Below, piece after piece: positions 10,918 through 22,205 of a DNA stretch of 64,000 nucleotides. Numbering within the stretch: the first letter of the stretch is position 1; each line of letters begins with the position of its first letter. The position numbers and the translations under genes are program-made. The stretch covers positions 31,064,252 to 31,128,251 of the forward strand of contig NC_087065.1 of the NCBI RefSeq assembly GCF_963678635.1, in the 5' to 3' direction. Source of the stretch: Symsagittifera roscoffensis. Taxonomy: Eukaryota; Xenacoelomorpha; Acoela; Convolutidae. The notes beneath the pieces were generated by a model, which made no database searches, was not told the origin of the DNA, and saw only the letters and a list, made by a program, of their open reading frames with translations.

Positions 10918-11846
10918 AGAAAAGAAACTCAAAATACTCTACACGAAAGGTCCAGCTGAATTTGATAGTGTTAAAAATTTAACAAATGCTAGTCAACTCT
11001 CACCAAAAAAAGTTAAAACCTTTCTGAGATCTCAATCATCACATACAAAGTATGGATTGTTTCGTAAAACATATTCTCGGCTAAAATTGATTGTTAACGA
11101 TATCAACGAAATTTGGTCTCTTGACTTGGCTTATGTTGATAAATTGGCTAAATCAAACCGAGGGGTACAATATTTGTTAGTTGCTGTCAATTGTCTCTCT
11201 CGCTACTTACGAGTGGAACACCTGAAGACCAAATATGCTAAAGAAACAACCGATGCTTTCAAAAAAATGATCAAAACAAAACAACCAAAAAAAGTTTGGG
11301 TTGACAAAGGCACCGAGTTTAAAGGAGAGTTCGAAAAGTTATGTATTAAACAAGAAATCATCAAATACAATACTCACAGTGAAAAAAATCAGCGTTTGCC
11401 GAAAGAAACATTCGATCGCTGAAACGTATTATTCACAAGTACTTGGAGTTTGAATGGACTTACAGTTATATTGACAAATTACAAAGTTTTGTTCAAACTA
11501 TTAACTCGCGCGTTAATAGAGTAACAAAATTGGCTCCAAACAATGTCACAAGAAAACGTGTACCTGCTTTACTTTCATTAATAGCAATCAGTTCATTGAA
11601 GTTGGTACAGAAACCAAAATTTTATGTGGTGACTATGTGCGAATAGCGAAAACAAACTTGCCTTTCAGAAAAGGTTACAAGCAGATTTTTACAGACGATG
11701 TTTTTGAAAAAGTTGCCATTCCTACTGTAAACTATCCAACATACAGTCTCATTGATGCAAAAAAGGAAGAAATCAACGGAACCTTTTATGAAAAAGAACT
11801 TAGTTTAATTGGAAACAAAGCTGATTATAACGAAAATGGGCAGTGA
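10832..11846 (+). pseudogene. Polinton retroviral-type integrase, copy 2
   Basis: Same gene and same frameshifts as copy 1 (near 11390 and 11540). Catalytic Asp residues are present in SLDLAYVDKL and VWVDKGTEF, and the Glu context AFAERNIRSLK is in the shifted frame. The C-terminal domain is at 11637-11846. It overlaps the penton start by about ten bases in a different frame. Confidence 0.85.
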
Positions 11847-12706
11847 TGAGTTTTCTGTACATTTGATTTCAACAGCATCAATGGATTATTTCCCAGACAA
11901 CACTTTGGCCATTTTTTGGAAATTTTTGTAAAGAGGAAATAGCTTTAGACGGAGATTGGAGAGTTGCTCTCTCAGAACTAACTTTCCCAACAAAATTAAA
12001 CAATGTAACTGATGAGGAATTTACGTACTTCAGAGCATCCGAAGTAGTGGCCAGTAAATCCACTGCTGGCAATCGGAATACAATTTCCAGGCCTCACTAT
12101 GGCGAAAAAGATTTTATCAACTCAGGAGAGTACACTTTTATAGAACAATTGATTAATGTGATAAAAACAAAACTCAAAGACAAAATTCATTTCGATGCAA
12201 GTCCTCAAGAAATCACGAATAGCATGAGCATTTGGATAAACGCAAATGATGGAATCTCATTCCCAAGTCCCCAAATACCCAGTCTGTTAGGCTAAAATGC
12301 AAAGCATTATGAGAACGGTGAAAATCAAATTGGCTACAAAATGATACCCTCCTCCGAATCAACTTAAGAGGGAAACGAACTGTACGAATCTCATTTCCCA
12401 TATGACTTATCAAGTGGGACAAGTCTAATTTTTGTCTATATTGACATTATTCAATACCAAACTGTTGGAGATGCAAAGGCCCCATTGTTACGCGTCATTG
12501 ATTCAAATAGACGCATCAAAAACGGTAGTGCCCCCAGCATTGAACCTAATCATCGAAAAAACTTCACTAATTTAGACTACAAAAAATTTTTCACTTCATC
12601 TGTACAATCAATATCGGTACAGTTGCGCACAGAAACTGGAAGACTAGTGCCCTTTGCAGTAACTGGTAGAATTGTGCTGACTCTAAAACTCAAGCGCTTT
12701 GATTAA
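11836..12706 (+). pseudogene. Polinton minor capsid (penton) protein
   Basis: Family role: single jelly-roll protein at capsid vertices. Starts at ATG 11836; the first residues include SMDYFPDNTLA, the characteristic opening of Polinton pentons. A TAA at 11929 and a frameshift follow; then DGDWRVALSELTFPTK is in the new frame. Two more stops lie at about 12293 and 12366. The C-terminal half is clear: FVYIDIIQYQTVGD, APLLRVID, and VQLRTETGRLVPF before the end. Three or more lesions make it inactive. Copy 1 retains only its first four codons. It precedes the pX-like ORF and the major capsid gene. Confidence 0.8.
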
Positions 12707-12712
12707 AAACCA

Positions 12713-12940
12713 ATGGAACAATATTATGCAAAGCAAGCTTCACTTCCTCATTTCTCTGGACACTAAGGACAACGCGGCAGTGGATTTGGCGCTTTGGCTG
12801 CTGGTATTGGTCGTGTTGCTATACCGTTTGCACGACCGGTTGTACTACCGGCTCGAAAAAGAAAAACAACCATTCGAAGAAAAACCAGACCAGTGAGAAG
12901 TCGAGCAAATTTTGTCTCAAACATAAAAATTGATCGCTAA
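12713..12940 (+). pseudogene. Short Gly/Arg-rich pX-like capsid-associated protein
   Basis: A 75-codon gene found by reading the gap between penton and major capsid. It starts MEQYYAKQASLPHFSG. One in-frame TAA (12764-12766) interrupts it, then GSGFGALAAGIGRVAIP follows, and the tail is Arg/Lys-rich (PARKRKTTIRRKTRP). Many Polintons encode a short protein with this order: a Tyr/Gln start, a Gly-rich amphipathic segment, and a basic tail, comparable to adenovirus pX/pVI-type core or membrane-active proteins. The identification rests on motif and position, not on a search. Confidence 0.5.
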
Positions 12941-12951
12941 TTTGTTACCCA

Positions 12952-14648
12952 ATGAAGCTACCCATAGCTCTCTGGATTTGTTTGAAAAACAACCCCTTTT
13001 TGATTACTTTTGAAAACGCTTTCGATCAAAAAATTGGACCTGTCTATTCACCCAATGGACCAATGCTTGAATTTGAAATTACCGGTGACCGTAATAATTT
13101 TGTTGACCTGCAAAAAATTTATTTGGAAATACGATGCAAACTAACGCAATCAAATGGAGCTGATCTGCGATACGACAACACTAATCCTACTGTGTCTGAT
13201 TCACCGTTCCTCGTAAACAACTCCCTGTATTCCCTTTTCTCTGACTGTACCCTCTCTGCTAATGGACTCAAAATCTCAAATGCCAATAGTAATTTTGCTT
13301 ATAAAACCTTTATTGGAACAGAATTTTCTTACAGCAAAGGAGCCAAGGACTCATGGCTCAAGTGTCCGGGATATCGTTTTGAAAACATTCCCACTGCAAT
13401 AGATGCAGCTGACATCTCAACGAGAACTGGTCCGTGAATCGAGGGAATATTGGTTCTATGGACCCGCTGGAGTTGATTTTTTCACATGTGACAAGCATTT
13501 GTTGAGCGGTGTTACCCTCAGACTTTCCTACAGACGTTCTCATGAAGACTTTCTCATCATATCTGAAGATGCTGCCAAGCATTACAAGCTGCAAATACTC
13601 GAAGCGAACCTATATGTCAGAAAAATGACTGTGACCGACCATGTGCTCTCTGCCATTGAATCAACTTTGCTCAAAACTCCTGCGAACTACTCATATCAAG
13701 AAGAAATTACAAAAACATTTCTTGCAACAGCTGGTCAGCGCAGCTGGCATCAGGAAGATATTTTTGATCAAGTGTCAGGGATATCGTTTTGAAAACAATC
13801 CCGCTGCAATAGATGCAGCTGATTTCACATCTCAACGAGAACTGGTCCAAGAATCGAGAGAAATTTGGTTCTATGGACCCGCTGGAGTTGATTTTTTCAC
13901 ATGTGACAAGCATTTGTTGAGCGGTGACACCCTCAGACTTTCCTACAGACGTTCTCATGAAGACTTTCTCATCATATCTGAAGATGCTGCCAAGCATTAC
14001 AAGCTGCAAATACTCGAAGCGAACCTATATGTTAGAAAAATGACTGTGATCGACCATGTGCTCTCAGCCATTGAATCAACTTTGCTCAAAACTCCTGCGA
14101 ACTACCCATATCAAGAAGAAATTACAAAGACATTTCTTGCAACAGCTGGTCAGCGCATCTGGCAACAGGAAGATACTTTTGCTCGTGAACCGGTGAGACA
14201 AATTATAATAGCATCGAACACAAATAATGAAATTCTAGGAACAAACCGAACGAATCCTTTTCATTATCAAAAAATTGGATTGAAGCAAGTTACCTTGAGA
14301 CGAAACGGTTTACCAAAAGCAAGTACACCAATCAGTACACAAGATCATAAACGTCTCTTCTTCAACACACTATCAGCGCTGGGTTTGTTGCACTGCGGGC
14401 TGGGAATCACTCTGGATAACTACCAACAGCACTTCATTATGTGTTTCGATCTCACTAGCACACAGCAGGCAGCTCATGACTTCTTGCATCCAGAACTTAC
14501 TAACTGCTCAGTTTCACTCGATCTTCAATTCTCAAACGCTTTGACAGCAAACCTGGAAATTTTTGTTCGGGGTATACGCTCATCGAATGTATTTATTAAG
14601 TCTGACCGTAAAGTTACAAAGAACGTCATTCCAATTTCGACCGTCTGA
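12952..14648 (+). pseudogene. Polinton major capsid protein (double jelly-roll) with internal duplication
   Basis: The family protein forms the hexon-like capsid shell. The opening, SSLDLFEKQPLFDYF, is in a different frame from FENAFDQKIGPVYSP, so a frameshift lies near 13010. Then come the first jelly-roll (VYSPNGPMLEFEITG, NNSLYSLFSDC) and WFYGPAGVDFFTC. Bases 13359-13768 are repeated at 13769-14178. The unit is 410 bases, not a multiple of three, so the duplication itself breaks the frame. The last part (13641-14648) is a 335-codon ORF including SYRRSHEDFLII, the second jelly-roll and RGIRSSNVFI. Very likely non-functional. Confidence 0.85.
13359..14178 (+). repeat. 410-base tandem duplication inside the major capsid gene
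   Basis: Both units start at CAAGTGTC...GGGATATCG (13359 and 13769) and run to CAGGAAGAT. They differ at a few per cent of positions, including a six-base difference (GACATC against GATTTCACATC). The length is 136 codons plus two bases. Confidence 0.9.
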
Positions 14649-14650
14649 AA

Positions 14651-15143
14651 ATGGATGAAATCCAGTTACAGGATCTCATTCAGAACTGTAAACATCTGAA
14701 ATTTAAGTTTATTGGAGTATTTGCAGCGGACAATTTTCCAAATCAGATCCCAAACAATATCTTCATGATTGTGAACACTTCAAAATCAGATTCTCCGGGG
14801 ACACATTGGATTGTGATTTGCAACAGAAGAATTGTTTTTTTACTTCGCTGATCCTCTCGGTCTTCCTCTTTAGCAGTACACCAATCTATTCAAACGATTG
14901 AACGAGAAATTTCATCAGGTCGAATTAATTACAAATTATCCCATGCAAGACTCAAACTCTACCCTGTGCGGTTCTTTTTGTATTTATATTGCACATTTGA
15001 TTTATGATAAAAACTTTAATGGTGATGCTTCTGATTTTCCTTACATAAATGATCATGTTTTGAAACGTTTTCTAACTCACATGCTTTCTCATCAACTAAC
15101 TATTTTACATGGCTGTTTTGTACACTTTTCAATTTCATTTTAA
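14651..15143 (+). pseudogene. Adenovirus-type cysteine maturation protease of the Polinton
   Basis: The family protease (C5-like) cleaves capsid precursors. Starts MDEIQLQDLI three bases after the capsid stop. The catalytic His is in GTHWIVIC (residue 52), the Asp in ADPLGLP in the next frame, the Gln in MQDSNSTLC and the Cys in LCGSFCIYIAH. One frameshift in a T-run near 14835 and one TAG near 14872 break it. The C-terminal piece is open from 14898 to 15143. All catalytic residues are still readable. It is the last gene of the element. Confidence 0.85.
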
Positions 15144-15612
15144 ACATTACATTTTTTAGTAATTGACATTTTTACTCAATTGTTAAATTATTAGCAATAA
15201 TCCGAGAAGAGATTACTATCAAAAAAATACAAAGTCGATCTATGGGGGGATATCACCATACCAGCAACTGTTGCCTCCTTTCAGTACAATTTCCGGACGG
15301 GTTTCGAAACGCCGCCTTTTTCCTCTACTCGGACCCAAGAATTTTGTTCCATTTCAACTTTATAGTAACAATTAGGTACACGTTTTGACAAAATTTCTAC
15401 ACAAAAACGGATCAATCAAGCACAATACTCGAATGTTTCCTAACCCATATTCCTTTTCATTAAACTATTTTTTAGTTCTACATGACTGTTTTCGTATACA
15501 TTTCAATCAACTTGTCAATGAAATTAAGCTTCTGATTTCCTTTACAATAAAGATTCTATTTTGAAACGTTTCCTAATTCATATGCTTTCTTATTAATTAA
15601 CAATTTTCTTAT
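15030..15612 (+). repeat. Protease 3' end repeated twice downstream, degenerate
   Basis: The protease tail (15030-15140: GAAACGTTTTCTAACTCACA and onward) reappears at 15431-15510 (the CATGACTGTTTTCGTATACA part) and at 15528-15612 (GCTTCTGATTTCC to TATGCTTTCTTATTAATTAA). The copies are diverged but colinear with parts of the original, so the 3' flank carries old partial duplications of the gene. Confidence 0.7.
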
Positions 15613-16200
15613 TAAAATTTGTGTTTTTTATTCATTTGCTTTAATTGATTTTTTTTCCATTTTTTTTTGTTAATTAGAGTATTATTCAAGTATCGAAATA
15701 CAATGTAGGCTCAAAAACCATTTAGCCCAGTTTGGATTTATCAAAACACTTTAGTTTGCTAAATAGAATACTTAAACATATAGCACTATTCAAATTATTA
15801 GAATTAATTTCAAACTGGTTCTATACATATATTTGAAACATATTCTGTGCAGAAATCAAGCTTCTTTCATATACCATGCATGAAACGTTCGATATAACCA
15901 CTTCATATACCACTCCAATTTGGTGCATGAACAAAAAGAACGAAATACACCGTCTGGGCGTTTGGACGATTTAGCTATCAACCTAACAACAATTTACATT
16001 CAGGATCATTGGTTAAAAAAATTATACACTGGGATCAAATTTGTGGGATCATTTTTTGGGATCATGAAAAATTTTACATGGGATCAGTACTTTTACATGG
16101 GATCTCAAAAATTTACGTTGGGATCTCAATTTTATTCGCAATGATATCTCTCGGGATCCCCTCCAACCCCCCCCCCGATCCCAGTGTAAATTAGCTATAC
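15144..16200. other. AT-rich gene-free flank of the Polinton-like element
   Basis: No gene recognised apart from the protease-tail repeats. A 63-codon open stretch at 15187-15375 without an ATG ends in a basic segment; it could be a remnant of a small capsid protein, but I cannot support that. From 16030 to 16158 TGGGATC occurs six times plus one CGGGATC. A run of nine C lies near 16170. Confidence 0.5.
16030..16158 (+). repeat. Clustered TGGGATC motifs
   Basis: Six TGGGATC and one CGGGATC within about 130 bases with uneven spacers, ending before a C-rich run. Purpose unknown; it may be the end of a repeat or a simple low-complexity patch. Confidence 0.6.
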
Positions 16201-18507
16201 TACTTATATCTCTTGATGCAAAATCGGCAGTTGACGGGTGAAGAAACGAGCCCGATTATCAGGTAAGACGTCAAGGAAATTAATGGCGGCAAGCCCCTTC
16301 TGACCGACCTGTGCTTGGCAATGCGGTCGGACCACCTAGGAATAGTCAGAAGACTGGGGGAAGTGGTGACCTGCGTCTACGGACCCGCAGTAACTTATGC
16401 TTTTCCGCATCCCTTGGTAACGGCATACCAACACTCGGTAACATACATGAGCTTGATCAGCATCCAAAATTTATTTTTACAGGCCAATTACAATGCTAGA
16501 TGGGAGGAAAGCGAGAGGGGCCAATCGAAGCCTATCCGATGTTCTGGAACTTGAATCCCCTAAAAAAACCAGATAAGTCTTGAGAGTACCGATTTGGACG
16601 AAGGCTTTCGACTTGATACAAAAGGAACTGTACATGATTCTGGAGCGCGACGTGTTACCGGCTACCATCCCGGATGCGGCACGAGGAAACATCTGGCGCC
16701 GTATGGACTAGACGAAAAAGAACTACAACAAGAGGGACGTAGGCTGGATGCAGCGAGAGCTCTCTATCTGCCCCCTCACAGAGTACAAGCTATGTGACGC
16801 AGTAACGCCTTCGCCTCTGTCGATCGGTACTCCTGGAGACAAGAGGAACCTCCCGGTAGAAAACAAGTTTTAGGATTCCATAAACGGGAACGATTTGAAG
16901 TGATAGAAGGAGAGAGAATGGATGAAACTCTCAGTGAACCTGAGGAAGAAATGATTATCGGGGCCACCCCAGCTGAAGATATAGTGCCTGGGAATTACAG
17001 TCCTGGCATCAGTCGTGAATTGGTCCAGGACTTGACTGGTGAAGAGTGGACAGACACAGCGACGCCATCTTTGCGATCTCCCCGAAAGAATCTAGAGCTG
17101 CAACTTGTGAGTAGTCTGCGGATTTGGGCTTGATATTCTTGAGTAATGACAGCAAAGGAAAAAACACCTTTGAGACAGCAAGGGAAAAAGACGATGTTTC
17201 TTAATACATTGGATCAAGAACAATTGCAAAAATTCTTGATCGAGTTCAATCGGAAGTTGGAACGGAAAGTAGAGGATGAAGAGTTTAAGGAAGAGTTGTG
17301 GGACATTGTGGTGGAATTCGGAGAGCCCATCCTGATGGGAACTGGACTGGATAAGGAAGCGAGAGAACAGTTGCTTAGCAAGATTATTCATATCCGGTAA
17401 ACAAGGCCAAAAATTGAACCTAGATACTGTAAAAACAGCTTTACTCTAAAAAAAGTGAAGGTAAAGAAAGACCAAAATGAGTAATAAAGAGAAACCTCTT
17501 ATTATAGCTAAGAAGTATTATTATACCTAGGACAAGAGAAGGGGGAGGCAAGAGTCGGATGAAGAGTGTCTAGAGAAGGAGGCAGCTTTGGTTATGTTTG
17601 TGACTACACCCACGAATAAAGAGTCGAGGTCAAGAAAGAGTAAGAGAGAGATGGAGGAAGGGAGTCCTTCAGCGGAGGCGGTGTCAGAGACAAGCTTTAA
17701 AGAGACGGCTTCGATAGTTCTGGTCAGATGGAAAACTGCAGCTTACAAAGACAACTCGACGTCTAGTAAATTGGCGGAAGTAATAGCCAAGATGGAGGCT
17801 ACACCTGGTTCAAGGACAGAAGAAGAATTCAAGCCTCAGGGGTTGAAGACAAAGAGAGGTTCCATCAGCGGGCAAACCTGGAAAGTGGATGTTGGCAAGG
17901 AGTTTAAGGACACGTTTAAGGACATGTCGCAAGTAATCCCCTTGAGAAAAGATTAACGAGGAATACTGCTCGCTCCTAGTGCATAGTCTTGGAAACGATG
18001 AAAGAGTTAGAGAACTGTCTGAAGAAATTGGATCGCGGAGTGTCTATAAATCGCCGACGTTGGGTCACGCAGCAAAAAGCAGAAATGACTAAACTGGAAC
18101 TGAGAAGCCATATGGGACGAACCTGGGAGAAACTATTGTTGGAGTGCTTTGAAAACGAGAAAAGAACACCCTCATCAGCCCAGCCTCTGATGGCGAATCC
18201 TTTTACCAGGACGGGGGTGCAGTTGTTGTTCACGTGGTGCCTGGCTTGGGTGGCGTTGGAGGATCTCTTTTCAAGTATCAAGCTAAAACAAGGTGATAGA
18301 GGCATACATGTGTACCGAATGCTGATGCAGTATGATGCTCGACATGACTCGAGGTTGAGTCTTGCGAGGAGAAAGGACGCCACCTGTTTCTTGAGATTGA
18401 TCATGTCAGTGATACCTAATGCTGCAATCCAGGCTTGCTATCAGAAAGCGGCAAAAAATAGGGCATTGGAGAACAGGGTCTGGAGCATCAACTTGAATGT
18501 GTATTGA
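16201..18507 (+). pseudogene. Unrecognised decayed coding-like region, first part
   Basis: The plus strand is purine-rich and holds consecutive ORFs in the same direction: 16900-17133, 17146-17400 (84 codons, Glu/Lys-rich helical with KFLIEFNRKLERK), 17588-17956 (charged, low complexity) and 17989-18507 (172 codons, helical, basic). The composition resembles the gag and accessory ORFs of the LTR retrotransposon at 46-57 kb, but I find no shared motif. With the polypurine tract at 20442 this suggests the internal region of an old LTR element. No catalytic domain is visible. Function not assigned. Confidence 0.3.
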
Positions 18508-20440
18508 AGTACCGGGATTGAGAAGGATGCTGACTCCCGGCAATCTCTTGAGAACCATGCAAAGATCGACGAAATCAGGAGGTTCTCAAACAAGAATATT
18601 GATAGCAGTCATGACGTACATCGTGCCCTCGTCATGACAGAGGAGTATTCGAAACATACGAAACGCGGAGAACATCAGTATGTTTCTGTCGTCATGGAAA
18701 TGTCATATAATCCCTTCTTGAGCAGAGAGGCAGGAGTTTCGAGGTCACAGAATTGCTGAAGTTTTAGACAGAAAATGTAGTTGAAATTCACACGACTGAA
18801 AGAGAAGAACCGAGTCTAGACTTAAATCTTGAGAAGGAACCCGAAGTCATTTATTTGCCACATTCCGAAAGGAGACTGGAATTGGGGTTAGGAGGCGAGG
18901 GTAACGTACTGTTCACAAACTTGGTAACAGTTTGGAAATTATTGAGACCTTCTTGGTGTCCGCATCATCAAGCGAGTTTGAATGAAGAAGTGGAACGGGT
19001 GAGATTTTCACCAGGGAGCATTGAGGATCTGAGGAACTTGAATGTGATACACAAGCTGATTTTACCTCATCGAGAGAATCTAAGGAGACGACGGATAAGA
19101 GAGACGAACCACCAAAGAAGATGGAGCCAGGCATTCGTCTCGATCTGGTAACTAAAGATGGATGACACTCTTATGATGGGCGATCTTGCGTGAGGATACA
19201 GTCGTTTCATGTAGGTTTAGCTACGTGGTTTGGTGATGTTACAGAGAAAGAAAAAAGTGGGGTGCAGAAACTAACCGATTGCTACGCGAGAACCACGGTG
19301 AATACGGCGACGACACTAGAGTTCTTCTCGAGGATGTGTAGTCTGGAGTCGCTAGAAATGGTAGAGTCCGAGCACCATCTGGTGACGGCGATAAGTGTGG
19401 AGTCCTGACCTGCAGTGCTGCAAATGATCCAGAAACACATCAAGGGATGGAATATCGGCTTGGAAGCAGAAATGGGATCTCCAGTTAGTGAAGTCTACCA
19501 ATGAATGCGAAGTCTTTGGTGGGATCGGTCAGGACTCTTGAGTTTGGAGAAGGAGAATTCCAGCGACTTTGAAAATCAGAGTACGAGCGACAAGATACTC
19601 AATAACGTACAAGCTGTGGCTGAGAATGATTTGATACACGCGAAAAAGATGGAGTTCGAACGTTAGCTCGAAGCTTCCTGAGAACGCAACTTCCGGAGTA
19701 TTGATTTATAACTTGCAGACTATCCATGCCACTAATTAGCACAGACTGTGTGGTATCCGGAGAAACCCAACCTCTGCTTGATATGGAACGTTGAGGAGAT
19801 TTGGGCAATTATCAACAGAAGGTCACTCTTTTCGTGGTTAGCTCGATGCTGGCATTGCGATGGGCTGAAGAGAACGTAACAAATTATCGGGAGTCGAAAG
19901 CACCAACCGAGGAGGTGATATACGCTATTTGTTAATGCAGGAGACTTGAGTTGTTTGAGACTGCTTGCAAGTGAAACGTGTATGAAGTAGCAAACGATTT
20001 TTCTCATGGTTCAGTGTGACATTGACCCCTTGGCTGTATGTCTTGACGAAAAACCATATGAAGAAACATCAGAAGGAGTATCGGCAGTTCCTGGCCGAGA
20101 TAGGGCCGGAAGCTTTCAAGAGACCACTGCTCACCCATCGCAACGGAAAAACTACGGGATGGAATCGGGTTGTCTAGAGATAATACTAAAGCAAAGGAGT
20201 CGATACTGGAGGAAGACTTAGCGAAAAGTGTGAGCTTGAGCTTATATCACTTCTTTTGCCTGAACAGGGAGTCTAAAGTGAAGAAGCTGCCAAACCATCC
20301 AAGAAGACTACAAGAGTAGAAGGAATGGATGCAGGCCTACGAACAACTGGAGGAATGGGAGGAAATCGTAATTAGTTCTGATGACGAAGAACAATTCACG
20401 CGGAAGATCATGGTTTCGAGCGCGTGTGGACCCAGTACTT
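18508..20440 (+). other. Unrecognised decayed coding-like region, second part
   Basis: Shorter open pieces in the same direction (18855-19151, 19190-19408, 20006-20221) broken by many stops. The sequence stays purine-rich on +. I recognise nothing specific. It ends at the polypurine tract. Confidence 0.3.
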
Positions 20441-20441
20441 C

Positions 20442-20455
20442 AAAAACAGGGGGGA
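20442..20455 (+). promoter_or_regulatory. Polypurine-tract-like sequence
   Basis: AAAAACAGGGGGGA sits at the end of the coding-like region. LTR retroelements prime plus-strand DNA at such a tract just before the 3' LTR. The match is by composition and position only. Confidence 0.35.
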
Positions 20456-20460
20456 CGATT

Positions 20461-22140
20461 TAAGCCGGGTACTTTTGATTAATTCTTGACGCTTGTGCAG
20501 GGAAGGAAATTGGGACTTGAGTGTGAAATCTGAGGGCACGAAAAAAAGAAGTTTTAATTTACGAACTATTGTTATCTAATACACTATATCTTTTTATATA
20601 TCAAAGCTTTGCATGACAATTTTTTGACTGGGCTGAACAATTTTTTTTGAAAAATAGCTTATAAAGCTGAAATCCAGGGTGCAGTTGGTTGAAGATTTTG
20701 ATTGCTGTTTAGCTATAGAGTGACAATTTTATGTGGCTATGAATTTTGAGGATGTAGATAAAACTGAAGCTGCTGCAAACTTCTGTAAATGACCACTGGC
20801 ACTGTATCTTGAGACACACTCGATATTCTGGAGACGCACTGACTTGACGACGGCGCGCGATGGGGACATCGATCTTGAGTCCGGGGAGTATGTGCCAGTC
20901 GGTCATATTTGGAAGTTCGACCTTGATTTTGGGGAAATTGTAACTTTTAAAAAATTCGAATCAACCATATCTTGCTCAATTTTCTCGCGACAACTGAAGA
21001 TCAGAAATTAGGGAGGTCAGAAGACTCGAATCAGAGCTGCGGGAAAGTCGATAAAAATAACACTAGAGAGAAATTGCTATTCGCAATTTTACAGAAAACC
21101 ATCAATTCGAGTAGTAGAGCAGTCTTGTTCCCGACAGAGAGCATCGAGAATTCATACGAGAATGCAATCGCTGGGCGAGAGAAAGTCGTGATGTTAAGGC
21201 AGACAAGTGAACCTGCCCAATTGTTCAGAGAAAATTACTTGAGTTAAAACTTCCAATTACGAAAAACTTCTAGAGTTGTTTTAGAAGGTTTCGTAATTAT
21301 TTACCTAATTCTAGAGTCGCGTCATTATGTGAGTTCCTAATCTAATTTCTCGAGTGGAGGTCAGACTTCGAGATAGGGCGTGGTTTAGGGTGATCCATCT
21401 AAAGTGGATAAAAGGTCCACTGTCTAACAAATACTTATGGTACACTAGAGCTTTCAACCCTGAATTTAGTGGCCGTTTTGTGTTTTAGGTATTTAGAGAC
21501 CTGGACGTGTGGTCGCTTTTATTTCTAGAGTGGGGGGTATTTTGGAATTGGCTTTCAAGCGGTAACAAGATTTTGTAGTCTCCTGTCTTACGCGAACCGA
21601 ATTGGCTCCGACTGAACGAGGTATAAAAGCACATGAGATAATGTTCCTGACCCTTGAGCCAATGGTTATAGGGCCTATTTTCCTTAACCTCATGTGTGAC
21701 ACAAGCAGACGACTGTTACAGATCGTGCTTTGACTACCAAGTCCTCATATCTTTTCCTGTCCCCATTTGCCCTAGACGTTTCAGTTCTTAGTAGTTTTAG
21801 TTTAAACTTATGTTTAGCTTGGTCCTAAAAAAACCCGTTCTCGGGGCCCCTAAACTTCAAAAAGTCCGGTACTATATCGTTTTTCAGACACTTACTCAGA
21901 AACTTCAGCCTACATACAGATACTTGAATTTTTTAAACGAACTTTAAATAGTCTACCTTAGTTTTCCCGGTTAGTTTTGTTTTTTAAATTTGTCTGAGGC
22001 CCCTTTTTCTTTACCTCATCCACATTGTAATTAATTCTCCATATCTAGAAAATTCCCAGAATTTTGACTGGATATTGTTATGAAGGGACTCCTGACTGTA
22101 ACCTCGGTTACTTTGATACTTTTGACCTTCTGATTAAATA
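20461..22140. other. Gene-free sequence, possible degenerate LTR
   Basis: No ORF I can support. It contains the near-perfect inverted repeat at 21255-21298, a TATA-like GGTATAAAAGCA near 21618, and a short inverted pair CACATGAG/CTCATGTG near 21630 and 21690. If the tract at 20442 is a true polypurine tract, an LTR would start at about 20456, but I find no second copy in the window to confirm it. Confidence 0.3.
21255..21298. repeat. Inverted repeat (hairpin)
   Basis: Left arm AATTACGAAAAACTTCTA and right arm TAGAAGGTTTCGTAATT are complementary apart from one mismatch and one length difference, with a loop of about nine bases. Confidence 0.75.
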
Positions 22141-22205
22141 GAAGCACTTTACATCTGGAAGGAGAGACCGAGAATCGATCCTACCTGGGAGCCTTTACGC
22201 GGCAG

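Larger units (their letters stand above)
6898..15200 (+). mobile_element. Polinton/Maverick-like element, copy 2 (gene-complete at its 3' side)
   Basis: Positions 6898-11848 duplicate 1-4908, and the PC4/HxH gene just upstream probably belongs to the same copy. Unlike copy 1 it continues into penton, pX-like, major capsid and protease genes, all on +. Taken together these are the morphogenesis genes of a Polinton. No PolB gene is visible up to 16.2 kb or back to 4909. I see no terminal inverted repeats, so the ends at roughly 5.0-5.6 and 15.2-16 kb are not defined. Every large gene carries at least one frame break, so this copy is not functional. Confidence 0.8.

Noticed and set aside
4909-16200. 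Terminal inverted repeats of the Polinton-like element
   Set aside because: Looked for matching inverted sequence between 4.9-5.7 and 15.1-16.2 kb and saw none long enough to report.
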